DNA of 64,000 nucleotides from Actinoplanes sp. M2I2 (GTDB lineage: Bacteria; Actinomycetota; Actinomycetes; Mycobacteriales; Micromonosporaceae), in assembly GCF_023544445.1 (NCBI RefSeq), contig NZ_JALPVJ010000005.1:248001-312000 (forward strand). The letters run 5' to 3'. Below, one piece after another: positions 52,657-62,355 of the stretch. The number at the start of each line of letters is the position of its first letter. Position 1 is the first letter of the stretch. Below the pieces are notes generated by a model, which was given only the letters and a program-made list of their open reading frames with translations, did not search any database and had not been told where the DNA came from. The position numbers and the translations under genes are program-made.

Positions 52657-55167
52657 CTACCGTCGACCGTAGGTCGTGGTCCGCTCCACTGCCGGGCGAC
52701 CTGCCGCCGCCGCGAGTTCCTTGAGCTCAGCCACCGTACGAGCCGATCCGTGCTCGGAACCCGCCATCCGGGAGATCGTTTCCTCCATCAGAGTGCCCCC
52801 AAGATCGTTGCAGCCCCCGTCGAGCATCACCCGGGTACCCTCATCGCCCAATTTCACCCAGGAGCACTGGATGTTGTCGATGCGGCCGTGCAACAGAACC
52901 CGCGCCATCGCGTGGACGACCCTGTTCTCCCGCCAACTGGGACCGGCCTTGGCCAGGCCGGCCAGATAGATCGGCGCATTGGTGTGAATGAACGGCAAGC
53001 CCACGAACTCGGTGAAACCGCCGGTCTGATCCTGGATGCCGGCCAGCACCCGGAAGTGGCCGAGCCACTGCCTCGGGTGGTCGACATGCCCGTACATCAT
53101 GGTCGAACTCGACCGGATGCCGAGCTGGTGCGCGTTGGTCACCACGTCGACCCAGGCGCTGGTGGGCAGCTTGCCCTTGGTGAGAACCCACCGCACCTCG
53201 TCGTCGAGGATCTCGGCCGCGGTACCCGGGATCGTGCCCAGGCCGGCCTCCTTGAGCTCGGCCAGCCACTCGCGCACGGGGACGCCGGCCTTCGCCGCCG
53301 CGGTGACGATCTCCATCGGGGAGTACGCGTGGACGTGCATGCCGGGGACGCGCTGCTTGACCGCGCGGACCAGGTCGGCGTACGCGGTCACGGGCATCTT
53401 GGGATCGATGCCGCCCTGCATGCACACCTCGGAGGCGCCGTCCTGCCAGGCCTGCTCGGCCCGGTCGGCCACCTGCTCGACCGAGAGCCGATAGGCGTCC
53501 GCGTCCTTCTCCCGCTGGGCGAACGCGCAGAACCGGCAGCCCACATAGCAGACGTTGGTGAAGTTGATGTTCCGGTTGACCACGTACGTGATGTCGTCGC
53601 CGTTGACCTGCCGGCGCAGGTCGTCGGCGATCCCGGCCAGCTCGTCGAGGGCCTGGCCGTCCGCGTTGAACAGCGCCATCGCGGCGTCCTCGTGCTCGGG
53701 CAGCAGCAGCTTGGCTGGCTCGGTCGACGCGAGCTTGAGGCCGGCGAGCACCTCGGACTCGATCCGCCGCGGCGCCTCGGTGGTGATGTGGGCGGCCACC
53801 TCGTCCCAGTCGCCGTAGACGTCGTCGAAGTCGGACCGCCGGTCGGCCGTGCGGCCCTCGCTGTCGATCGTCGCGAAGAGATCGGTGCGACCCGAGGCGT
53901 ACGCGTCGTCGGGCTCCTGCCAGGGCCGGCCCACGACCTCGGCGTCCTCGCGGGCCAGACCGTCCTCGCCGGACAACGCGGCCACGTGCGCCGTCACGCG
54001 CGGGTCGAGCCAGCCCTCGCCGCCGCGGCGCACGTACTCCGGATAGATGGTCAGCCGCTCGCGCAGCTCGAAGCCCGCCTCGGCCGACCTGGCCCGCAGC
54101 TGGTCGATCTGCGGCCACGGGCGCTCGGGGTTGACGTGGTCGGGGGTCACCGGCGACACGCCGCCCCAGTCGTCGATGCCGGCCCGCAGCAGCAGCGAGA
54201 ACTCGGCGTCGATGAGGTTGGGCGGGGCCTGCAGGCGGCCGCGCGGGCCCATGATGATGCGGCCCACGGCCACGGTGGCGGCCAGCTCGCGCAGCTCGGC
54301 GTCGGGCATGCCGCGCATCGCCGTGTCCGGCTTGGCCCGGAAGTTCTGAATGATGATCTCTTGGATGTGGCCGTACTCGCGGGCGGCGCGGCGCATCGCG
54401 AACAGCGCGTCGACCCGCTCGGCCGGGGTCTCGCCGATGCCGATCAGGATGCCGGTGGTGAACGGGACGCCCACCCGGCCGGCGTCGTCGAGCACGCGGA
54501 GGCGTACGGCCGGGTCCTTGTCGGGGGAACCGTAGTGCGGGCCGCCGGGCTCGGACCACAGCCGGGTCGCCGTGGTCTCGAGCATCATGCCCATGCTGGG
54601 CGCGACCGGCTTGAGACGCTGCAGCTCGGCCCAGCTCAGCACGCCCGGGTTGAGGTGGGGCAGCAGGCCGGTCTCCTCGAGCACGGCGATGGCGCAGGCG
54701 CGCACATAGTCGAGGGTCGAGTCGTAGCCGCGCTCGTCGAGCCACTGCCGGGCCGCGGGCCAACGATCCTCGGGCCGGTCGCCCAGCGTGAACAGGGCCT
54801 CCTTGCAGCCCTGGGCGGCACCCTGGCGGGCGATCTCGAGAACCTCGTCGCGCTCGAGGAACGCGGCCGGCAGCCGGTGCGGCACCGTGGCGAACGTGCA
54901 GTAGTGGCACCGGTCGCGGCACAGCCGGGTCAGCGGGATGAAGACCTTGCGGGAGTAGGTGACCACACCCGGGCGCCCGGCCTCACGCAGGCCCGCGTCG
55001 CGGACGGCGCCGGCGATCGAGAGCAGCTCGTCGAACTGCTCACCGGTCGCGGCCAGCAGGGCGGTCGCCTCGTCGGCGTCCACCGCCTTGCCGTCGGCTG
55101 CTCGGCGCAGGGCGCGCCGGATGCTCGCTTCGGTGGGCTGGGGGTCGACCGTGTTGACCTCTGTCAC
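52657..55167 (-). CDS. fbiC: FO synthase, bifunctional CofG/CofH (FbiC)
   Basis: The 836-residue protein fuses two radical-SAM enzymes that make the deazaflavin FO from tyrosine and a pyrimidine intermediate. The N-terminal CofG half has the cluster motif at Cys83, Cys87 and Cys90 ([10 protein letters not shown]). The C-terminal CofH half has [10 protein letters not shown] near 545-555. Both are intact CxxxCxxC. It is the first committed step to F420, with fbiA and fbiB nearby. GTG 55167 starts [15 protein letters not shown]. Confidence 0.97.
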   Translation of the reverse strand: MTEVNTVDPQPTEASIRRALRRAADGKAVDADEATALLAATGEQFDELLSIAGAVRDAGLREAGRPGVVTYSRKVFIPLTRLCRDRCHYCTFATVPHRLPAAFLERDEVLEIARQGAAQGCKEALFTLGDRPEDRWPAARQWLDERGYDSTLDYVRACAIAVLEETGLLPHLNPGVLSWAELQRLKPVAPSMGMMLETTATRLWSEPGGPHYGSPDKDPAVRLRVLDDAGRVGVPFTTGILIGIGETPAERVDALFAMRRAAREYGHIQEIIIQNFRAKPDTAMRGMPDAELRELAATVAVGRIIMGPRGRLQAPPNLIDAEFSLLLRAGIDDWGGVSPVTPDHVNPERPWPQIDQLRARSAEAGFELRERLTIYPEYVRRGGEGWLDPRVTAHVAALSGEDGLAREDAEVVGRPWQEPDDAYASGRTDLFATIDSEGRTADRRSDFDDVYGDWDEVAAHITTEAPRRIESEVLAGLKLASTEPAKLLLPEHEDAAMALFNADGQALDELAGIADDLRRQVNGDDITYVVNRNINFTNVCYVGCRFCAFAQREKDADAYRLSVEQVADRAEQAWQDGASEVCMQGGIDPKMPVTAYADLVRAVKQRVPGMHVHAYSPMEIVTAAAKAGVPVREWLAELKEAGLGTIPGTAAEILDDEVRWVLTKGKLPTSAWVDVVTNAHQLGIRSSSTMMYGHVDHPRQWLGHFRVLAGIQDQTGGFTEFVGLPFIHTNAPIYLAGLAKAGPSWRENRVVHAMARVLLHGRIDNIQCSWVKLGDEGTRVMLDGGCNDLGGTLMEETISRMAGSEHGSARTVAELKELAAAAGRPAVERTTTYGRR

Positions 55168-55257
55168 CCCAGCAGCCTAGGCCGGATTGTCGAGCCTTGC
55201 CTCGGCCGAGACCGGGCGCGCTCCGTGGTCTATCCCACTGCGCGCGCCCGGGCCAGG

Positions 55258-56253
55258 TCATCGGCGTGGTGAGTCGTCCCCGGCCGGGCCGAAGCCCGGA
55301 CGGTCGTCGGGGATCCGCTCGGTGCGCTCGTCGCCGGCCGGCTCGGCCCTGGGCACGACCTGGGTCGGCTCCGCGAAGGTGGGCGGCGCGGGCGGGGCCG
55401 GCGGGGCCGAGGCCGGGTGCGCCGGCGGGGCGGACGCGGGGACCGGCATGGCGGGCTGGCCCCAGGCCGGCTGCTGCTGCGGGTTTCCCTGAGGCGGCTG
55501 GCCATAGGGCTGGCCGTAGGGCTGGCCCTGCGGAGGCTGGCCCTGCGGCTGACCGTGCGGGGGCTGGCCCTGCGGCTGGCCCTGCGGCGGGCCGAACTGC
55601 TGCGGTCCCGGCGGCGGGTAGGCGCCCGGGCCGTAACCCGGCTGGCCCGGGCCCGGCTGGCCATAGCCCGGCTGCCCCTGCGCCGGCTGGCCGTAGCCCG
55701 GCTGACCCGGGTAGGCGCCCGGCTGGCCGTACGCCGACTGGCCGTAGACACCCGGCTGCGGCTTGGGCTTGGCCACGTGGAACAGGCCCTGCCAGAGCCG
55801 GAACACCGCGTACGCGGCCACGGCGAAGACGGCGAGCCAGGCCACCCGCACGAGGAGCTCCTCGAACGCGAGCCGCGCGCCGTTGTTGCTCGCGTGGTTG
55901 ATCAGGCCGATCAGCAGGCCGAAGAGCACGCCGAAGAACGCCATGACGGCGTACTCGACCAGGGCGACCAGCGTGATGAGCCGGGCCTTGGGGTGCCGCG
56001 GCTGCACGAGCAGCGCCAGCAGCACGGCGGCCAGCGGCATGAACACCGTCGACGTGTTGATGAAGCCGTAGAAGCTGTCCTGGGTGCGGTAACCGAACTG
56101 GTCGTCACCGTCCGGGATCAGCCGGATGACGGCCACGAAGAGCAACAGCGCGGGGGCGCCGACGAGAGCGTAGGCCGCGAGGTCGCGCAGCGGGCGGAGG
56201 AACTGGCCGGCCGATCTGCCCTCGCCCGGCGCGGGCTGCGGTTGGCTGGTCAC
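55258..56253 (-). CDS. Membrane protein with Gly/Gln/Pro/Tyr-rich tail
   Basis: The 331-residue protein has a short N-terminus, four hydrophobic spans (AYALVGAPALLLFVAVIRLI, TVFMPLAAVLLALLV, LITLVALVEYAVMAFFGVLF, LVRVAWLAVFAVAAYAVFRL) and a ~170-residue C-terminal tail of GYGQPGQ and QPQGQPP-type repeats. Such tails are typical of actinobacterial membrane proteins with disordered cytoplasmic extensions. Function is unknown. GTG 56253 has AGGGAG upstream. It lies between fbiC and fbiA, transcribed towards fbiC. Confidence 0.78.
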   Translation of the reverse strand: MTSQPQPAPGEGRSAGQFLRPLRDLAAYALVGAPALLLFVAVIRLIPDGDDQFGYRTQDSFYGFINTSTVFMPLAAVLLALLVQPRHPKARLITLVALVEYAVMAFFGVLFGLLIGLINHASNNGARLAFEELLVRVAWLAVFAVAAYAVFRLWQGLFHVAKPKPQPGVYGQSAYGQPGAYPGQPGYGQPAQGQPGYGQPGPGQPGYGPGAYPPPGPQQFGPPQGQPQGQPPHGQPQGQPPQGQPYGQPYGQPPQGNPQQQPAWGQPAMPVPASAPPAHPASAPPAPPAPPTFAEPTQVVPRAEPAGDERTERIPDDRPGFGPAGDDSPRR

Positions 56254-56364
56254 GGGATTCTCCCTGACGAAGTTAGGTGAGGTCGGCTTAGGGTAGTCCG
56301 GCTTCGCATCCGGCACTGATACCCGGCGGCGAGTTCCGTCATACCCGTGCGGAAGGATGTGGGC

Positions 56365-57321
56365 ATGCGGATCGTGGTCCTCTCCGGCGGCATCGGCGGC
56401 GCGAAATTCCTCGTCGGCGTGCGCGCTCAGGCCCGTGCGCTCGGCGCCGACGTGACCGCCGTGGTCAATGTCGGTGACGACGTGCGCATGCACGGCCTGC
56501 AGATCTGCCCCGACCTCGACAGCGTGATGTACACGCTGGGCGGCGCTCACGACCCGGCCCGCGGGTGGGGCCGGGTGGGCGAGACCTGGGTGGTCAAGGA
56601 GGAGCTCGCCGCCTACGGCGCCGAGCCGTCCTGGTTCGGCCTGGGCGACAAGGACACGGCCACCCATCTCGTACGCACCCGGATGCTCGCCGCGGGCTAT
56701 CCGCTCTCGGCGGTCACGGCGGCTCTCTGCGCGCGGTGGCAGCCGGGCATCACGATGCTCCCGGCCACCGACGACCGGCTCGAGACCCACGTGGTGGTCG
56801 ACGTCGAGGGCGAGCGCAAGGCCATCCACTTCCAGGAGTGGTGGGTGCGCTACCGCGGCGACCTGCCCACCCATCGTTTCGTCTTCGTCGGCGCCGACGC
56901 GGCCAAACCGGCCCCCGGCGTGCTCGAGGCGATCGCGGCGGCCGACGTCGTGCTGGTCGCGCCCAGCAACCCGGTCGTGAGCATCGCCCCGATCCTGGCC
57001 GTGACCGGCCTGCGCGACGCGGTGGCCAACGGCCCGGCCCCGGTGGTCGGCGTCTCGCCGATCATCGGCGACTCCCCCATCCGCGGCATGGCCGACAAAT
57101 GCCTGGCCACCATCGACGTCGCGGTCACCGCGGCCGGGGTGGGCGCGCTCTACGGCCCGCGCACCGACGGCGGCATCCTCGACGGCTGGCTGGTCGACTC
57201 GTCGGACGCCGGCACCGCCGTCCCCGGGGTCACCACCCGGGCCGTCCCGCTGTGGATGTCCTCCGAGGAGGCGACCGCCCAGATGGTCAAGGACGCCCTG
57301 TCGCTGGCCGGCGTCGCCTGA
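56365..57321 (+). CDS. fbiA: FbiA, 2-phospho-L-lactate transferase (CofD-type)
   Basis: The 318-residue enzyme joins the activated phospho-lactate or phosphoenolpyruvate unit to FO to form dehydro-F420-0 or F420-0. MRIVVLSGGIGGAKFLVGVR is the N-terminal nucleotide loop. VVNVGDDVRMHGLQICPDLD, VAPSNPVVSIAPILAV and SPIIGDSPIRGMADKCL are conserved. ATG 56365 (MRIVVLS) with GGAAGG upstream is preferred to 56347. fbiB follows in the same direction 98 bp later. Confidence 0.95.
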   Translation: MRIVVLSGGIGGAKFLVGVRAQARALGADVTAVVNVGDDVRMHGLQICPDLDSVMYTLGGAHDPARGWGRVGETWVVKEELAAYGAEPSWFGLGDKDTATHLVRTRMLAAGYPLSAVTAALCARWQPGITMLPATDDRLETHVVVDVEGERKAIHFQEWWVRYRGDLPTHRFVFVGADAAKPAPGVLEAIAAADVVLVAPSNPVVSIAPILAVTGLRDAVANGPAPVVGVSPIIGDSPIRGMADKCLATIDVAVTAAGVGALYGPRTDGGILDGWLVDSSDAGTAVPGVTTRAVPLWMSSEEATAQMVKDALSLAGVA

Positions 57322-57419
57322 CCAACGGCCCGCCGGCGTCTCGACGAGGACCCGGTGTCGCGGTTCGCGCGACTGACCGGCAAGCTGAGCAGGAAATCCA
57401 CCGCTGAGGGGGCGACGGG

Positions 57420-58478
57420 GTGACGGACGGGCTGGAGATCCTGCCGGTGCGCGGGATCGGCGACATCGTGGCCGGCGACGACCTGGCCGCGGTCATCACC
57501 GCGGCCGCGCCGTGGCTGGCCGACGGTGACGTGCTGGTCGTGACCAGCAAGATCGTGTCGAAGGCGGAGGGCCGGCTGGTCGAGGTGCCCGCCGGCGGCC
57601 CCGAGCGCGATCGGGCCCGTGCGGTGGCCCTCGAGTCCGAGACGGCCCGCGTGGTCGCCCGGCGCGGCCCCACCACGATCGTGCAGACCCACCACGGTTT
57701 CGTGATGGCCGCCGCCGGCATCGACGCCTCCAACGTCGACAAGACCCACCTGGTGCTGCTGCCCGCCGACCCGGACGCCTCCGCGCGGCGGCTGCGCGAC
57801 GATCTGCTGCAGCGCGGCCTCGACGTCGGCGTCATCGTCTCCGACACGATGGGCCGGGCCTGGCGCAACGGGCTCACCGACGTGGCGCTGGGCGCCGCCG
57901 GCATCGAGCCGATCCGCGACCACCGGGGCGAGACCGACCCGTACGGCAACGAGCTCGAGATCACCCAGATGGCGGTGATCGACGAGCTGGCCGCGGCCGG
58001 CGAGCTGGTCAAGGGCAAGGTCGACCGGACTCCCGTGGCCGTCGTCCGGGGCTATCCGCGATCCGGCCCGCGCGACACCGCCGGCGCCTCGGTCCTGCTG
58101 CGCGACGCCGCCTCCGACATGTTCAGCCTGGGCACGGCCGAGGCCCGGGCCGACGGTCTGCGCCAGGCCGCGCTGCTGCCCGACGGCCTCGAGGCGGCCC
58201 TGCCCGGCCTTCCGGTCGACCCGGCCGCGGTCGACCGGGCCGCCCTGGCGGTCGCCGGCCACCTGTCCCGCGCCACGGCCGTCGCGCCCGCCGAGGCCAT
58301 CCCCGGCAGCGGCGCCACGGCCGCCCTGCATCTGCACACGCTGGACACCTCGCCGGAGGGCCTGATGCGCCTGGGCGCCGACGCCCACCGGCTGCGCGCC
58401 GCCCTGGCCGCCGAGTCCATCGCCACGCTGTCGCTCCCCCACGAGGACGGCATCCGCCTGGAGCTCTCGGCCACCTAG
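57420..58478 (+). CDS. fbiB: FbiB, F420-0:gamma-glutamyl ligase (CofE domain, no nitroreductase domain)
   Basis: The 352-residue protein has the CofE fold over residues ~1-245 (LEILPVRGIGDIVAGDDLAA, VVTSKIVSKAEGRLV, VIVSDTMGRAWRNGLTDVAL, IDELAAAGELVKGKVDRTPV). It adds glutamates to F420. M. tuberculosis FbiB is 448 residues with a C-terminal FMN/nitroreductase domain; here residues 246-352 show no such domain. GTG 57420 has GAGGGGG upstream. The stop lies inside a repeat. Confidence 0.9.
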   Translation: MTDGLEILPVRGIGDIVAGDDLAAVITAAAPWLADGDVLVVTSKIVSKAEGRLVEVPAGGPERDRARAVALESETARVVARRGPTTIVQTHHGFVMAAAGIDASNVDKTHLVLLPADPDASARRLRDDLLQRGLDVGVIVSDTMGRAWRNGLTDVALGAAGIEPIRDHRGETDPYGNELEITQMAVIDELAAAGELVKGKVDRTPVAVVRGYPRSGPRDTAGASVLLRDAASDMFSLGTAEARADGLRQAALLPDGLEAALPGLPVDPAAVDRAALAVAGHLSRATAVAPAEAIPGSGATAALHLHTLDTSPEGLMRLGADAHRLRAALAAESIATLSLPHEDGIRLELSAT

Positions 58479-58560
58479 CGGACCCCGCGGCCGGCTCTCC
58501 GCCACCCAGCGGACCCCGCGGCCGGCTCTCCGCCACCCAGCGGGCCCCGCGGCCGGCTTT
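58471..58560. repeat. 31-bp tandem repeats overlapping the fbiB stop
   Basis: Three units (58471, 58502, 58533) share the core AGCGGACCCCGCGGCCGG (third copy AGCGGGCCC). The first unit contains the fbiB stop TAG where the other copies read CAG. The array ends at the Nudix gene stop codon. Confidence 0.9.
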
Positions 58561-59132
58561 CAGATGCCGGCGGGCAGGCGGGACAGCGCGGGCGCGATCT
58601 GGCGGACGGTGCCGGAGGCCAGCGGGGTGGGCAGGGCGTCCGGGGTGAACCAGCCGAGATCGGCGGACTCGTCGCTGATCTGCTCGCGCGCGCCGGCCGG
58701 GGCCCGCAGCAGGAAGCGGACGTCGTAGTGGACGGACGGCTCGGCCGGCTGCCCGTCGGCCGGGCCGCACCGCACCTCGTGGATGTCGATGTCGATCGGC
58801 TCCGGGTCGAGCACCAGGCCCGGGAGACCGGACTCCTCGATCGCCTCGCGCCGCGCGGCCTCGGCCAGACCGGCATCGCCGGCCTCGCAGTGGCCGCCCA
58901 GCTGCATCCACAGGCCCAGGCGGCCATGCAGGCAGAGCAGCACCCGGCCGGCGTCATCCACGATCAGGGCGCTGGCGGTCACGTGACCGCGACGGTGGGC
59001 CCGGGTCATCGCGACCGGGCCGTCGGCCAGCAGCTCGAGCGTGCGCACGCGCCCTTGCTCGGCCTCGTCGGAGGTCGCCCGCCAGCCCTCGAGCACCCGG
59101 ACGGCGTCCGCGTGCAGCTCTTCGATGCTCAT
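58560..59132 (-). CDS. Nudix hydrolase
   Basis: The 190-residue protein has an intact Nudix box: GHCEAGDAGLAEAARREAIE followed by ESGL (G-x5-E-x7-R-E-x2-E-E-x-G). It hydrolyses a nucleoside-diphosphate-linked substrate that cannot be identified. A long helical N-terminus (EELHADAVRVLEGWRATSDE) precedes the domain. It stands beside manC on the same strand and may clear GDP-mannose or another nucleotide, but that is inference. Confidence 0.88.
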   Translation of the reverse strand: MSIEELHADAVRVLEGWRATSDEAEQGRVRTLELLADGPVAMTRAHRRGHVTASALIVDDAGRVLLCLHGRLGLWMQLGGHCEAGDAGLAEAARREAIEESGLPGLVLDPEPIDIDIHEVRCGPADGQPAEPSVHYDVRFLLRAPAGAREQISDESADLGWFTPDALPTPLASGTVRQIAPALSRLPAGI

Positions 59133-59150
59133 GACGTCGATGCCCCCGGC

Positions 59151-60266
59151 TCAGATGTACCCGTGCTGGCCGAGCTCCTTGAGCTCGTCGACCAGATGCT
59201 TGACCTCCTGGGCGCGCTCGCGGGGGATGACCAGCACCGCGTCCGGAGTGTCGACGATCACCAGATTCCGTACGCCCATGGCCGCGACCAGACGTCCCTC
59301 GGTCGGCACCACGACCAGTCCTTCGGTCTCGCGCAGCAGCACGCCGGACTTCTGCGAGACGTCGCGGCCCACCACCACGTTGCCCGACGGGTCGGCGGCC
59401 AGCACCGCGCCCAGCGTGTGGAAGTCGCCGACGTCGTTCCAGCCGAAGTCGCCGGGCACCGTTCCGACCCGGCCGGCCGCGGCCGCGCCCTCCATGACCG
59501 CGTAGTCCACCGAGATGCGGGGCAGCGTCGGCCAGACCTCGCCCAGCACCTCTTCGCGCTCCGGCGACTCCCACGCCGCCGCGATGCGGGAGACGCCGGC
59601 CGCGAGCTGCGGCTGCTGACGCGCCAGCTCGGCCAGGAACGCGTCGGCCCGCCAGACGAACATGCCGGCGTTCCACAGGTAGTTGCCCGACTTCACGTAG
59701 CCCTCGGCCACGTCGTACGTCGGCTTCTCCTTGAACTCCTCGACCGCGAGCACCGGCCCCTCGGCGACCTCGGCGCCACATTGGAGATAGCCGTAGCCGG
59801 TCTCGGGGCGGGTGGGCGTGATGCCGAGGGTCATCAGCAGACCCTGCTGGGCGCCGACCATCGCCTTCTTGATGACCTCGGTGAAGCGTTCCTTGTCGGC
59901 GATCAGGTGGTCGGAGGCGAACGCACCCATGATCGCCTCGGGGTCGCGCCGGGCGATGACGGCCGCCGCCAGCGCGATCGCCGCGCACGAGTCGCGCGGG
60001 GACGGCTCCACCAGGACGTTGGCGTCAGGGATGGTGTCGAGCTGCCGCGAGACCGCCGCGGCGTGTGCCACCCCGGTGACCACGAAGACACGATCCATCG
60101 GCGCCAGCAGGTCGAGACGGGTCACCGTGGCCTGCAGCAGCGACGCCTCGGTGCCGGTCAGCGGGTGCAGGAATTTCGGGTGACCGGCCCGGGACAACGG
60201 CCAGAGACGGGTTCCGGTCCCGCCCGCGAGAACAACGCCGTACAGCCCGTCGAGATGATCGCTCAT
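59151..60266 (-). CDS. manC: Mannose-1-phosphate guanylyltransferase
   Basis: The 371-residue enzyme makes GDP-mannose from mannose-1-phosphate and GTP. The nucleotide loop is VVLAGGTGTRLWPLSRAGHP, with FLHPLTG, FASDHLIAD and FKEKPTYDVAEGYVKSGNYL also conserved. It has the single nucleotidyltransferase domain without a fused phosphomannose isomerase. ATG 60266 is preferred to GTG 60272. With manA and manB it completes the GDP-mannose route. Confidence 0.94.
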   Translation of the reverse strand: MSDHLDGLYGVVLAGGTGTRLWPLSRAGHPKFLHPLTGTEASLLQATVTRLDLLAPMDRVFVVTGVAHAAAVSRQLDTIPDANVLVEPSPRDSCAAIALAAAVIARRDPEAIMGAFASDHLIADKERFTEVIKKAMVGAQQGLLMTLGITPTRPETGYGYLQCGAEVAEGPVLAVEEFKEKPTYDVAEGYVKSGNYLWNAGMFVWRADAFLAELARQQPQLAAGVSRIAAAWESPEREEVLGEVWPTLPRISVDYAVMEGAAAAGRVGTVPGDFGWNDVGDFHTLGAVLAADPSGNVVVGRDVSQKSGVLLRETEGLVVVPTEGRLVAAMGVRNLVIVDTPDAVLVIPRERAQEVKHLVDELKELGQHGYI

Positions 60267-60284
60267 GCGCACAGAGTGTAAAGG

Positions 60285-61436
60285 TCAGAGGACCGCAACC
60301 CGTGTCCAGGTTGTGACGTGGACCTCCGCGCTCGACGCCCAGGTGAACTCTTTGGCACGGTCGAATCCCGCCTTGGCCAACGTCAGGCGGCGCGGCTCGT
60401 CGTGCAGCAGGTCGGCGAGGTCGGTCGCGATGCGGTCGGGATCTTCGGTCGTGTAGGCCACCGCGTCGCCGCCCACCTCGGGCAGCGACAGGCGCGGCGT
60501 GGTGAGCACCGGCGTCGCGCAGGCCATCGCCTCGAGGATCGGCAGGCCGAAGCCCTCGCCGAAGGACGGGTAGCAGGCCACCAGGGCGCCGCCGAGGAAG
60601 CCGGGCAGGTCGGCGTACCGCAGATAGCCCGGACGGAGCAGCCGCAGGTGTGGCGGCACCTCGGCGACGGCCCGGTCGATCTCGTCGTCGTGGCCCTGGC
60701 CGCCGGCGAGGACCAGCGCGGGCGGGTGCGGCCAGTCGGCCACCGCGCGGGCCCAGCCCCGGATGAGGTTGGGCACGTTCTTGCGGGGCTCCTTGGCGCC
60801 GAGGAAGGCCACGTAGCCCGAATCGGTCAGACCCAGCCGCGCGCGGACGCGGGCCTTCTCCTCCTCGGTGGGCGCGTGGAACGCCGACTGGTCGACCCCG
60901 TGGTAGGCCACGTCGATGCGGGTCGGGTCGGCGTCGAGCAGCCGGATGAGCTCGTCGCGGGTGGCCTTGCTGGGCACGATGACCCGGGCCGCGCGGCGCA
61001 GCGACGTCTTGATCGCGCTGCGGAAGAAGGTGCGCTTGGTGTTGTCGTAGTGCTCGGGCTCGGTGAAGAACGTGGCGTCGTGCACGGTCACCGTCACGGG
61101 GCAACCGGCGCGCAACGGGCACGTGTAGAAAGGCGAGTGCAGCACCTGGGCGCCGACCTGCTGGGCCAGCAGCGGCAGACCCGTCTGCTCCCAGGCCAGC
61201 CGGGCGGGCCGGTGCGCGACGGCGGCCGGGCCGGCGATCACCTCGGCCCGGTTGTCGAGCAGGCGGCTGTAACGCTCCGCATCCGAACGCTGGGCCACGA
61301 CAGCCAGGTCGACCCTGTCGGGGTCGACCTGCCCGAGGGCGCCGAGCAGGCCGTCGACGTATCTGCCGACTCCTCCTCGGTCTGCGGGGACGCTGGTGGC
61401 GTCGACGAGCACTCGCGGGGGGCGACCGGCGGTCAC
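60285..61436 (-). CDS. Glycosyltransferase family 4
   Basis: The 383-residue GT-B enzyme has RPPRVLVDATSVPADRGGVG at the N-terminus, PRKNVPNLIRGWARAVADW and LVLAGGQGHDD in the second domain, and the donor-binding FGEGFGLPILEAMACATPVL, then PEVGGDAVAY. Donor is likely GDP-mannose or another nucleotide sugar given manC next door. GTG 61436 with GGGAG upstream is the start. By position it corresponds to WbbL1 of M. tuberculosis, but its family differs, so I assign no symbol. Confidence 0.88.
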   Translation of the reverse strand: MTAGRPPRVLVDATSVPADRGGVGRYVDGLLGALGQVDPDRVDLAVVAQRSDAERYSRLLDNRAEVIAGPAAVAHRPARLAWEQTGLPLLAQQVGAQVLHSPFYTCPLRAGCPVTVTVHDATFFTEPEHYDNTKRTFFRSAIKTSLRRAARVIVPSKATRDELIRLLDADPTRIDVAYHGVDQSAFHAPTEEEKARVRARLGLTDSGYVAFLGAKEPRKNVPNLIRGWARAVADWPHPPALVLAGGQGHDDEIDRAVAEVPPHLRLLRPGYLRYADLPGFLGGALVACYPSFGEGFGLPILEAMACATPVLTTPRLSLPEVGGDAVAYTTEDPDRIATDLADLLHDEPRRLTLAKAGFDRAKEFTWASSAEVHVTTWTRVAVL

Positions 61437-61596
61437 GAGGCAACTCCCAAAGAGGTTGTAATTCAGACCACTGGCAAGGGTACGCCGGGATCGCATGCGG
61501 CAGGTGACCGCGACGCCGCCTTGGGCCCAGCGTTTCGCGGTTCTCATCGCCCGTCCACGATCGGTCACCCGCCGTCACGAAGCTATCGTCTTCGTT

Positions 61597-62301
61597 GTGC
61601 AGACGACGATCCCGCAGGTGCTGGCCGCGGCGGTCCGCCGCGACCCGGCGAGCCCGCTGCTGACGTTCTACGACGACGCCAGCGGCGATCGGACCGAATT
61701 GTCCGGTGCGACCCTGGACAATTGGGTTTCGAAGACCGCGAATCTGCTGGTCGACGGCCTCGGCCTGGGCTCCGGCGACACCGCCGCGGTGACCCTGCCG
61801 CCGCACTGGCAGACCGCGGCCATCCTGCTGGGTGTCTTCTCCGCGGGGGTCGGGGCCGACACCCGCGACCCCGGCGCGGCCGACGTCCTGTTCACCGCGC
61901 CCGGTCAGGACACAACGACAAATGCCTCGGACCGGTACGCGACCGGGCTGCTCCCGTTCGCGATGCCGCTCCGCGAGGTGCCGTCCGGCTTCGCCGACTT
62001 CGTGCTCGAGGTCCGCCAGTTCGGCGACTATTTCCCCGGGCAGCCCGTGGCCGCCGGCGACGTGGCGCTCGACGGCCGGACCCACGCCGACGCGCTGGCC
62101 GCGGCGACCCACCGCGCCGCCGAGCTCAAGATCACGCCGGGCAGCCGCGTGCTGATCGACGCGACCGCCCGTCCCGATCCGATCGACTGGCTGCTGGCCC
62201 CGCTGATCGCCGGCGCCTCGACCGTCCTCTGCGCCCACCTCGACCGCGCGAAGCTCGACGCCCGCGCCGAGTCGGAGAAGGTCACCCTGGTCGTGGCCTA
62301 A
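61597..62301 (+). CDS. TIGR03089 family protein (truncated adenylation-like)
   Basis: The 234-residue protein looks like the N-terminal part of an AMP-forming acyl-CoA synthetase (TELSGATLDNWVSKTANLLV, DGLGLGSGDTAAVTLPPHWQ, TAAILLGVFSAGVGADTRDP), with a C-terminal section but no full ATP site. TIGR03089 is a small actinobacterial family of this kind, found here as at Rv3268. Function is unknown. GTG 61597 (VQTTIPQVL) is the start; the upstream frame is open to 61495. Confidence 0.82.
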   Translation: MQTTIPQVLAAAVRRDPASPLLTFYDDASGDRTELSGATLDNWVSKTANLLVDGLGLGSGDTAAVTLPPHWQTAAILLGVFSAGVGADTRDPGAADVLFTAPGQDTTTNASDRYATGLLPFAMPLREVPSGFADFVLEVRQFGDYFPGQPVAAGDVALDGRTHADALAAATHRAAELKITPGSRVLIDATARPDPIDWLLAPLIAGASTVLCAHLDRAKLDARAESEKVTLVVA

Positions 62302-62355
62302 GGGGTATCTGGTGGGTCACGCGGGGCTGCGGCGTGGGCTGACCAGATGACCCCT
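62301..62355. terminator. Bidirectional terminator candidate
   Basis: The arms AGGGGTATCTGGT (62301-62313) and ACCAGATGACCCCT (62342-62355) pair with one bulge between the convergent TIGR03089 and acetoacetyl-CoA synthetase genes. The stem includes the two stop-codon regions. Confidence 0.6.

Noticed and set aside
52432..55272. 946-residue plus-strand frame
   Set aside because: Antisense of fbiC, whose two radical-SAM motifs are clear.
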